NCBI GenBank assembly: GCA_940671915.1 | Contig: CALNVZ010002974.1 | Coordinates: 46,708,040-46,772,039, forward strand | Direction: 5' to 3' | Origin: Paracentrotus lividus | Taxonomy: Eukaryota; Echinodermata; Echinoidea; Camarodonta; Echinidae | DNA: 64,000 nt | Shown here: in pieces, positions 51,001-63,000 of the stretch | Layout: each line of letters starts with the position of its first letter | Numbering within the stretch: the stretch's first letter is position 1 | Notes under the pieces: generated by a model | Told to the model about the DNA's origin: nothing | What the model saw: only the letters and a program-made list of their open reading frames with translations | The model's database searches: none | Position numbers and translations under genes: made by a program

Positions 51001-54000
51001 TGCATTACAGATATAACTGCATTCTATTTATATTGCTGTTTCTTTGCATATAATTATTATATAACCTGCATTTTGTGTTTGCTAATTGATGTAAATATTA
51101 CCCGTCATTATTACCTAATTTATGCTTTCTAACATTTTCATATTCTGTTTGCTGTAAAACGTATTTAGTCTGTATTATATCATTACTATCTGCAATATTT
51201 TATAACTGTCAGTAGTTGAATTTTGATAACATAAAGTTTTCTATGATGTTGTATTAACCTTTTGAATAGTTGCTTGCAAACGAGAAAGATTTCTCATTTG
51301 TAATTTCCTTGCTTACAGTCACAACATATATTTTTACACAATATTTGTGTAAATCAGGACTGGTGGTCACGGTAATGGGGCTTTGTTGGTATTTTTTGTA
51401 CGCTACGATTTTGCCATTTTTATTTACATTTTTTTTTTCTGGGGGGGGGATGTTTATCAAAAATAAAAGTTGATTGAACTATGACTTTCTAGATGAATAA
51501 AACTTTTATCAAGTAGTAACAGATTTTTATATAAATTTATTTCAATAAAACTGAATCATTTGTTCTAAAATCACATGGACTGTCTAAAAGAACTCGCCTG
51601 ACTGGTCTAGCGATAAAACATTATTGAACGAAGCGTTCATTTCTGTTTTGAACTCATGCATGAAGATGGTATCTCACGTCGCGAATACGTCTCAGTGTCT
51701 CGGACACGTTGTGAGGACGTCTCCGAGACGTCTCCACGACGAAAAGAAAATCTCATAGATATGAACATGTTCGATTTTCCCGGCGAATCGTGAGACGTCG
51801 CGGAGAATCCTGAGACGCCACGGAGATTCCGAGAGTCTCCGCGACTAGTCTCATACCCGTCTCGTTGAAAGTGAGATACCATCATTAGCAAATAAAATTT
51901 ATGGTGATGGAAATTGGCCTGCTTGGGTAGACTGCCATCAGATATGTCAGAGTTGTTTATACTTTGCCTTGTGCTATATACTAGTTTGCTGTTGCAGAAA
52001 ATTTAGCCACCTTCTGAATTTGGTCGTTTAATATTATTACCACGTGACCAATTCACCATTACTTGAATGTAATATATTTCATCATTGAATATAATATCTT
52101 GCACATCACGCAATTTTACACATGTTTTCACATTTGGGCACTTAATCACATTCATATATAACATATTTTGTACCATTTGAATTCCAGCTCGCAAGTGTGA
52201 AGTGTCTTATTTTGTGGTTACATTGATTGGAAATTGAGAATGATTGTGTTGGGCATTTCAATCAAGTTTCTTATGACAAAAAAAAAAATGTAATTTACAA
52301 AATGGACTTTGAAATCAGTAAAGTGTATTCCCTTAGTCCTTTGTATACTCCATGAGATGTTAAGAATATTTATACTGGTTATTCATATAGGCATTTTCTT
52401 TCTATTCTTTGTGAAAAGCAAGTAAGTTCATGTTTCTGTCAAATTTCATTATTTGAGTGACAAGTAGAGCACAACTTGATTGCTTTTTGAATACACGAAC
52501 GATGAAATATCAGGTCCTCCATATCATTTTCGATATATTACTGAGGGACAACTCTACCGCTTATTTCGTTTCATATTACATCATGAATACGATGATAACC
52601 ATTAATCTGTTTTTCATCTGTATTTTGCAGCAAGAAACAAGAACCTATAAAGAAAACAATAAAAGGTGAGTTGTTTTCAAGATTCCGATACCTCGTCAAT
52701 ATTTTCTGAAATTTAATTTCAAATTCTCCTTTCTGTTATTTGCTCAAAATATACCAATTGAAAATATTCTTCTTCCTTCAAGTTTGTTGATCAGTGACTG
52801 TTAATTACAGATTATTGGACATTGACATTATATTCGACATTGTACGAGCTATTTATCAAAAATACTGATAATAGTCGATTCTAAAGTAAGTTTTGAATAT
52901 AAAAGTTAAACAAGATTTGATGAAATGCGATCATCAAGAACGAACATAAACATTTAGCTAATAAATATTTTAATACTGAAACCATTGGCACCTTTTATTC
53001 CAGCACCTCCGCGTGAACCAAATCCACCTCCGCCACCTAAAGCGGCCACGCCCCCACCTCCCCCTCGGGAACCCAGCCCCCCTCCACCAAGGGAGCCAAC
53101 ACCACCCCCTCCGAAAGACCCCACCCCGGTACCGGCGCCAAGAGACCCTACGCCACCTCCTCCACCGAAGCCAAAGAAAGGTATGACAAGTTCACGACAT
53201 GTTTCACTTTTGATAAGCTGGATTAATTTTGTTTTACTTCATAATAATTAATTTACCCGACATTTTAAATATCATATTGGCCGGAATTCTCAAAGGGTGA
53301 CAGCAGCGGGTTACCCATGGGTTAATTAACCCTGGGTTAAATTTAACCCACTGTTTTGATTCCAAAAAGTTAACCCATGGGTTAATTTATGACGTAGTAT
53401 GACGCGATTTAATGTATTCGGCCCAATAAGCCTATACTAACTTTAGTCACGCTTCGAGAATACCGGTCTTATGTTGTTCTTTCTATCAATTATGCAACTG
53501 TATTACTTAATATGAAACTTAAACAAAAAATAATAAATTGTCGAGCATCGCTAGTTTATTACAATTATACATGTATATTTCATTAATTTGTTCAATGTCA
53601 AGTTTGAGTTCATCCATGCCGGAAAAAACAAATCGTATCGGTTTATTTGATAGTATCGAATAGTAATGTTTTGTGGGTATTAACTACGTCAATTCCTCTG
53701 TATCAGATTGATATGTCAGTGTTACTTTCTTTTCATAAGATATGTTTTAAAATGTTGTACTTGTAAGAGAGAAAGTTCTATATGAACTATTTTATATTTG
53801 AACTTCACACGCACGCATTCAGAAGCAAAGCCCAAACCCGAGAGAAAGAAACCTCAGAAAGAGAAAAAGAAAAGTAAAAACAAGAACCAAAAGGGTAAGT
53901 CGAGGTGTCAAATTTGAAAACTAACAAATAAAATAACCATAATAACGGGGCTGATTGTGTAATTGTACAAGATTTCTAGTAAGTAGTATAATGGTGCTAC

Positions 54001-57000
54001 TAATCATTTACATATGTTCTTTGTGCATTAATAACCTGAATATGTCTATTATTTTTTATTGTTTTTTTTTTTTTTCCAATTTATAATTTGAAGTCATGGT
54101 TTTAATAATTTGTATAGCGCCATAAGCATGTATAAGCATCGTGCTAACCCTTGTTACATGCATGCGTGTTTTAAAAGAACCCTCCGTTACTATTTATAAT
54201 TATATATAGTAAATAGTTGGTAGAAAAATAAGCGTTGCGATTGGCTAGGTCATACCAGGTGACTTACCTTCAATTTGTTATATTGTACATATGTACAATA
54301 TAATTTTCGGTTTTGGAGTGTAAAGCCCGTTTAAATGAATGGGGAGAGTATCGATTTTATCGATTGCCTTGTTGCGCTAGCGCGTAATAACAGCAAAATG
54401 GTGCGCACAAAAGTTAATAAACATGGGTGCGCGGAGCAACAATATACGTCACAATAGCTAAATATAGCACCCAAAAATTTGCAAACATAAAATCAGATTA
54501 AGCAAGGTCAAAGATCTAGGGGTCTATTACTATAATAAATAGTGAACGCTCCATCTTGCAACATCACTGGACTATATGAACTCCAAATACTAAATTATCC
54601 CTCGTGCCGATCTATTTCACCTCGGCCTGCCGGCCTCGAAAAACAAATCTGCACTCGGAACAATTTAGTATTTGTCGTACTTATAATCCAGTATATTGCG
54701 CGATAGATTGTACACTATTTATATATAACATAATCCTATAATGATAAGTGACTGTATAGCCAAATATAGCAGGCAAATCTAACATTGCCATCTAACAGCT
54801 AAATATGATTTTAATATCTGTCCATTTTGTCGCTGATCTTGATGATTTGATATGTGATATAAATACCGTTAATTTGAAATGTTAACTCTGCATACTAATC
54901 ATAATTGACAAAATAGAACAAATAAAGGAGCCCGGCTAATTGACTAACACGTTTATTACCTATTATATTTTAATTGTGAAGGTAAGAGCGTGACTAATAA
55001 ATATGTTTTCTTGATACTGTATTAGATTTTATATTGCATATCGATAACTCTTTAACCAGTCAACATATGTATTTTGATATTATTATAAAACGGTCGATTT
55101 GTCTTATTGGGAGAGCTCCTCTAATTATTTTGGTGTTGTTGGCAGTTTACTATTAACCTTGCGTATATTATGATGTAATTACTTGATTAGCGCTTTACAA
55201 ACTAATTGTATTCCTCTTATCCGCATTGTGTTGTATTGAAATATATGTCAATGAAGGAGATGATTTAGAATTCTAGAAATGCTGGTATGTCTCAATTAGA
55301 TAAACTTGCTAAAAATTGACCTTCTTAATATTTGGGCCCAATGATATTGGGTGATGCTTTCATTGAAGACAAATGGTATATTATAGAAGTGACAACCACC
55401 ATTATTTCAACAAGTTGATCATTGTTTCCTCTTTTTTCTTCATACATAACAAAGATTGATTCAAGTTGAAAGAGTCATTGTGTCCTCAAAAGATAATTTA
55501 TGGAATTGCTTGTGCAATCCGTTGCTCTCCGGATATTCTATGTCGATGTTAAAAAGTACTTAAGTATTTTTTTTTTTACAAGGGTCATTTCATGAAAAAC
55601 TGAGCAAAGGCACCCATTTATTTGAGCAGTAGTATAATATATGCATATTTTTAATGACAATAAAAAGATCGAATTTCGTTTGATATCATATCAGGTAGAC
55701 TAGAGGAACCATCCGTACATTGTAATACAACTACGGTTTTAAAATTAATACAGACTGAGAGTAATTACTTCGTTTATTCGTATGTATTTCAGAAAAACCT
55801 TCGAAGGAATATGTCAAGATACCATTATTCCATACAAGACACCAGGTAAATGCTCTAATTTTTAGTTGTAATGATTAATTATGATTATACCATTATGCAA
55901 TACTTTTCTGGGATACATTCCTCGCTATTTCTAATGTTGAAAAAGTAAAATTTTCCTAAACAGATTTTTCTTGAAGCAATTTACTCTATCTATTTTCATC
56001 TCAGTTTATGCATAGCAAAAAAAAACTAATAAAAAAAAAATAGCAAAATAAAAAACAAAAACAAAAACAAACAAACTAAATACATCCGTTTTTTGTTACT
56101 TGTATATTCCTTTGTTCTCTTCACAGATAAAGCCCCATCGTCCACGAGGAAAGAAAACCCACCTGCACCGACCATTCCACAGCCTCCTAAAGCCTCACAG
56201 GAAGCTATTCCTGCTCGTGAACCGGAACCAGTTAAACCTCTTCCCCTTCCCACAAAACAAGCAGGTACATTCAGATGTTAAAATTCATCAACGCCCCCAT
56301 TAGCGATATCAAAAGTTTTACCATAATGCTGACCATGTATATATTTCCTATAAAATATGGCTTCATCTTGTCAGATAAGGCCCCCATCTCAAATTAGTTG
56401 ATTAAAAAACAAGAATGTGATTGCAGAAAAGATACAGCGCAGAATGATTCAACAAAGGCAAAACATAATATTTTCAGGGTAGCAGCAATAACCTTTGTCA
56501 GAAACAAATCGGATATACTCAAACGCGCTCATCCACCGTAACATATACGTCGGACGCCAGCATTTCCTTGAGCGGTGAACAATGATTCCTTTTATTTACT
56601 TAATCTCCTGCGCATGGGAATCAGTACTAATTTCTGGGGTTTAATGAAAGAATCAAAGCAGGGGGTGTTTCATCAATATTTAAAATCGATTTTAGATATT
56701 TATCAAACACCCCCAGTACATGCAAAATGTTTTAATTTAATTAAATTTCAGTAAAACAATAACTTTTTCCACGTGGATTGACTCTAAAACACCCATGCGA
56801 ATTTGCATCGTTCGTCAACCTAAATATAGATCACTGGCAAGTTTTTTGTTCAGAGTGGGTTCCCGGGGGGGTCACTCAAAGAAAAAAGTGCTACCCATGC
56901 GTGTCCCCGCATCCTGAAAATGGACCCTAAACGTCTCATTGCATGTAGTCAAATTTGCACCCCTTTTCGACGTCTGACTGGGAAAAAAATACCCTAAATG

Positions 57001-60000
57001 GCGTAAACACCGTGAAATTTTGCCCTGAAAACAGCATTTTCCGCTGAAAACACCCCTATTTTTATGAAAATGGCGATTGAAATGAAAAAACACCCCTATT
57101 TTAAGGAAAGTGTCGACGCCGCCGAATGGCTGAAAACAGACCCTTTTCGACGCTTTTTGGGGACACGCTTGAGTAGCACATCATGTGGTGGGTGACCCCC
57201 CGGGAGTGGGTTTAACAGAACTGTAGTTCAGAGAAAGAAGATGAATAATTGTAAGGTTTCCCACAGGGCTGTATGTATATGGAAGAGGATTATTCTACAA
57301 TCTTATCTTATACACACGCACTTTCGCCTCTTCAGTTCTAGTATCTCAACAAATACTTTAAGGATTTGGTTGCATTTAGTCTGTGTCTGAAGATCGTGTG
57401 TATGGTTAAAATATATTCCTTGAAACTTATATGGAAACATGACTTTTTATGAATGCGGAATATTTCAATACACTCGCAGAATTAATATCTCTTCGGTATT
57501 TCAAGGAGTACAATAGTGGGTATATTTTTTCTTCTTGTTGATATACCGAATGTTCCATGGTGTTACAAAGAAGTCATTGAAATAGAATTCAAGCATTGCA
57601 TGCACGCACTCACGAACGACCATTGCTTATAACCTAGCGTTGTTGGGATATAAAACCAATTAATACCTCTGGAATAACAGGATAAAATTATGATTATGCG
57701 CTCAACAAAATGTATCAAATTGTAGTATCAAGCTCGATACAGTTGATGACTCTACTTTAGATTTTCATCTATAATGTTTAAAATGTTTTTTCAGAGCCTA
57801 AAGCGAAGGCCAATCCCCCGAAGAAGAACCGACGAGCCAAGCTTCCTAAGAGGGTTAGGAAGGAAGCTAAACCCCTCGGAGTGGCCGCACCTATGCCAGT
57901 TCGGGTGAGTTAGTCTTTATGTTGGTTCCACTATAACTATATCTCTATTTATCTTTCATGAGGAAAGAGAAATGTATTAGACATGATAGATGTTATTTAT
58001 GTAGATTTCATTTGGGTTGTAACCTTCAAATTTAAATCTTGGATGTATTTTTGGAGCGATAAGAAAGCAAAATAAAACATGCTTGAAGGTAAGCAACAAA
58101 AGAAGAAATTTAATTCGGCTTTGATACGTTGTTGCCCGAGGGATTTGAAAATAGTGGGGCGTAAAAGACAAATTTGAAAATGTAATTGTATCAACATGTA
58201 CACTCAATGTGTGATTCTCGAAAAATAGAAGGGGCGTGTGCCCTTAACGCGCAACGCCCCGCCCCTAATTACCTTACCAAATGCCGATGTGGCTTCGGAA
58301 CTTAGGACCTCGCAGTTATGATGTCGTTGCTTTGGCAATGATCCATCCCTTCTCTTTGAAGTGAGCACCGAATGAGAGATAAATCAGTTACAATTTGCAA
58401 GAAAATTGTCAATTCATGTTTACAGTTATATAATATTTCTGCCTAAATTATTCCTTTCAGCCGCCTCCGTCGGACCCGTGGGTGATGCCCGGCACAGGCC
58501 CGACCGTACCCGATGCTCAAATGCCTATGTTCCCATTACCACTCCCGATAGAACCACAACTCCCGCCTCTCCCCGAGATTAAGTTTCCCGCACCTGCCCC
58601 AAAACCTGTCGAAGAACCCGCTCCCGAGCCTGAGAAACTTCCTATGCAGTTACCCCCTCAACCTGAGCCCATCATGTGGAGAAGGAGACCAGAGTATAAG
58701 TATGTCTATTATTTGGTAAAATGAACATTCTCTGAATAAAATCTAATATTTCGTCTGATTTTATCACTCAAACTTAATGTTAGGTAATCGTTTTCTACTA
58801 TAGGCTAATGCGGCGGTCACAACTCGTCGTAGCCTACGGGGCACGTGCCATCGACGTAGCCTGCGTTGCATGTGCAATGCACGCACAGGTCCTGGGTCAA
58901 CTTCTGCGATTCCTGCGTTTCTGTAGTAAGGGTATTGTAAAAACCTCATGTACGTCGTACATGCATTGTACCTGCGAGGTACCTCCGCTGCACGATTTTT
59001 CTACGAAATCCGTCGTAGGGAGTTGCACGTCGAAGGTACGGCGAGTTGTGACCGCCGCATTAGACAGAAAGATTAAAAAAATCTGAAATCTGAAACACCG
59101 ATGATAGTATACTTCCAGATGAGACAAAAGTTACATCCAAAATTTCTCCCCAATAATTAGAAAATTTTATAATCCTATCACATTTATATCAACGAGGCAC
59201 CTTCACTCTTGTAATTGATATCTTAGAATTAAAAGAATAATAACGAAAACATAAGTGGATGATATTTAGTTACGAGTATATACATGTACATGAAATCTTT
59301 AACGTGTTGCAAGCAAGCAATCGAGATAACTTTGTTATTTCTTGTATCTTTTAGACCTAAGAAGAAGAAATGGAGGAAAGTGGAGGCGAGCCAGTCGCCA
59401 AGCAGCCCCGATCCAGCCGTAAGAGACCCACTCGACTATCTTGCCAAATACTGCATCGTCTAGTAAGTTATGGATGAATCTAATTACTAAAACTGTGATA
59501 ATAGTTGATATTAATAAAACCATGATTACCCCAGTCATTAGATTCTTGCAAGTCTACCACTAACCTTTTAACCCACAAATCTCAAGACAACGTTAACATT
59601 GAAAAAAAAAATGAAGAAACAAAAATTAAAGGAAAACAAAGATCGTGATTGAAAACAAAATCAAACATAAAATGTTTTATTTTGGTAATATTTTTTTTTC
59701 AGCAAAGAGCGTGTTCCCCATTACCAACGCATCTTCAACAACCAGCTTCGTAGTAAGGGAATCGACATCCAAGATCGTACGTTACGACAGTGGATGAACG
59801 CGACGACGGACAAGGCTGGCGGTGATCATCATCATCACGACGACGATGACGACGACCGATCGGAGACGGATTCAATTATCACGGAACAATCATCTGGATA
59901 CGGAAGTGCAATAGTGAGGTCAAGTGACAATCATGATTTAAAGATTGACCAGAAGGAGTTTCAGGCCACCTTTAAGACCACACCCATGGAGGTCAATGAA

Positions 60001-63000
60001 GACGATTACGTCAGTCCGATGAAGCTATCGGAGGGCGGCGTGGAGAATGACGGTGATGGCAGTGGTAAAGGCAATGGGAAGGATGACGACGTGGATAGCG
60101 GCAGAGCGGACAGCGCCTCCAGCGATTCCCCAGAGAGAATGTTGAGGGCGAAGATTGCATCGTATGGAATCACTGATAAGGTCAGTCGTCTTCATTATAT
60201 TGACGCTTTCCCAAATGTTTTGTCGTCCTTTAAAAGGAAACTGGCGTCAATTTCCATGTATATTCAAGCAAAACCAATCACGGTAGTCCCAATCTTTGAA
60301 CAAATAGGGTATGCTGTGCGAGAGACATTGGCTATTTTTGTTCTATCATCCCATTTACTATTTGGATGACGGAAATTGTGAGATTGTAGCCAAGAATTCC
60401 TCAGAATTGATCTTAAAATAAAATAAGAAAGTGAATCCAAAATATATTTCTAATAATAGTAAATGAATTGTAATCTACGCTTAGAGAAAAATAGATTTGA
60501 CTCTAAATTGCACCTATTCAATCTTTAACGATATATTAATCTTATTTTACTTAACTTAAACCTAGTTTAATTTTCCAATAACCTTTTCTCTTCTCTTTTC
60601 CCCCCTAGTTTGACGTTGAAGAAAGACTGGATAGAAGTCGATTCATGCTAGATAGGCAGACTCAGAAAGTGATCAATTTAAAGGAGAAAGTCATCGAGTT
60701 AGAAGGTAAGACAATAAAGTAAACAGTGTCATGTTATTATATCACTCTATACAAGAATTGTTGTGTAACCTATTGAGAAACGGGTAAGTCCCTCGTTAAA
60801 AAGCAGTGCTAGAAATCATGTACGTCAAATACATCCATTTAATTATCAGGAGCGGAGACGGTCGAGGACACCAAACAAAAGCGGCAATACATGAATATTT
60901 TTTTAATTCTTTTAGCCAGCATGAAATTTTCATTTCTTCATTTCGTTATTGTCTTCTAGATATGATGCCAAATTCTTACATGCAAAGTGCATAACAGTAA
61001 CGAAATAATAGTCATGATAATAGTGAAATGAAAAGGGTTTCCCTTCTGTATTTTCCTGTGAGAGCTATATGACACAAAGTTAATTCAATTTCATAATCAC
61101 TGATCCGAATGCAACACTGCTGTGATATTCGTTTTTAAAAATGTCTAAACATTTTTTTTTGTAGATTCTCGTACCAAGGCGATTGCAGACATCGCACGAA
61201 ACGAGTTCCTTGAGATATTCCGATTCGATTGGGACCCGGATGCAGCTGCAGCAGCGGACGCGAAGAAGAAGAGGGACAAGAAGTCCAAGAAGAAAAAGAA
61301 AGACAAAGGTATGAGAAAAAAAGGACTGACAAAAAAAAAAACACAAGGAAATTCCCCTAGTAACTGGCACCCGAAAGTGAGCGTAGATCAGAATGACTAG
61401 AATAGTGTCGCCCTAAATACTCTACTTTCTCACTGAGCGAGAATCGACCGGCCGATTTTGCAAAAAGACCTTTTAAACGGACAATTATATTATAACAATA
61501 TTTTCAAATTGTAAAATAACCTACCCGGACGGAGAGCCCTTTTTGATTTGAGCGATTCTTAATACCACATTTTCGAAGGTTACCAGAATAAAAAAAATCG
61601 ATAGGCAAGTCCTCCTTACACAAAACTAATCTTGGATCCGAGCCTGGGTCTTCCTCCTCTACCTCGCAACATACAAACCACGATTTCTACTTTCCCTGAC
61701 ACATTATTCATGTTCAGTATATAACATCAGACATTAACTTTTTTTATAGATTCGAAGAAAGAACCCAAGAGCGTGATTATAGATCAAGCAGAAAAGGCTG
61801 CATCATCACCGCCATCAACATCGTCATCATCTGCGCAATCGAAGACGGTTGCCTCCGGTGGTGGTTTTAAGTTTCCTGTTCTGAAAAACGGTACCGATCA
61901 GTGGGTCCTGAGTCGGATGACCGACAAGCAGGTCGCTATGGTAAGGAGACATCTGTGTTTTGTTATGTCCAGAAAGGAAGAATTTTACGCATGTTTTTTA
62001 ACGTCATGTCAATAGAGGATACTTCTGAAATCATTATTCGTTCAGAAACAAACAATCATTATATTCAAACGTAATGTTGTAAATATCAGTTTTAAAATGC
62101 ATGTGTCTTGTAATGCAGGTGCGTTATGATAAAGCAGCTCCCTTTTTATTGACATTGTGCATCTTTAGCTTTCTAATATAGACCGACAGAGAAAAAAATA
62201 ACTGAAGCACTGTAATGTGCAAAATGGGGAATGACACATTGACACAATATAAAATGATTTACCTGCACACAATTTGAGAGGGAAAATGGCATCCCAAAAT
62301 ATCATGTAACATATACAGATTTAATGAACGTACGATGGAGATATCAACATACGGATAATAAAATTATTATTTTGATTATAGCAAGATACAAATTATCAAC
62401 TTGAATGATTTTCTGACCGACAGGCCGAGACTGATGCCGAGGTTTGCCGACTCTCAGTCAGTAAACAAATTACTGAGGAACGATTGGAAGCAGCGAACAA
62501 ACAAGTCAAAGAACTAGAAGGTAAGTGGCGCTCTGTACGTATCAACTTTCAGCCAATCAGAAAACGTGTTTAGGTAGATTGTTAAAAGATGGGTTCTGAT
62601 TGGCTGTTGAAAAGAAGTTCACACATTCTATCATGAAGCCGTTATCTTGATGCGAGTTATGAACGACGCCGTCTGCTTGCATGTATGTAAAATAAGCGGA
62701 TGAAAATCGGGATGAAAAACATCATTGTGTATAGACTAGGAAAGTTCAAACATCTACCAACCTTTTTTTTTTTTTTTTTTTTTGGTAGAAGGGGACTAGC
62801 TTTTATGGACTTTCTCAAGCCAAAGTACTTTCAGTCACATGTTGCACGTAGCTCTTTGTCTGTCAATCGCTTGACTGAATATCATGTGAACAATTAATAT
62901 AAAAAATTTAATAGTTTAATAGACACATTAAAAAAAAACACACAGAAAACAAAAATTGGCTTATAAATCATATATAAACGTAATGCCTTTCTTCACATAG

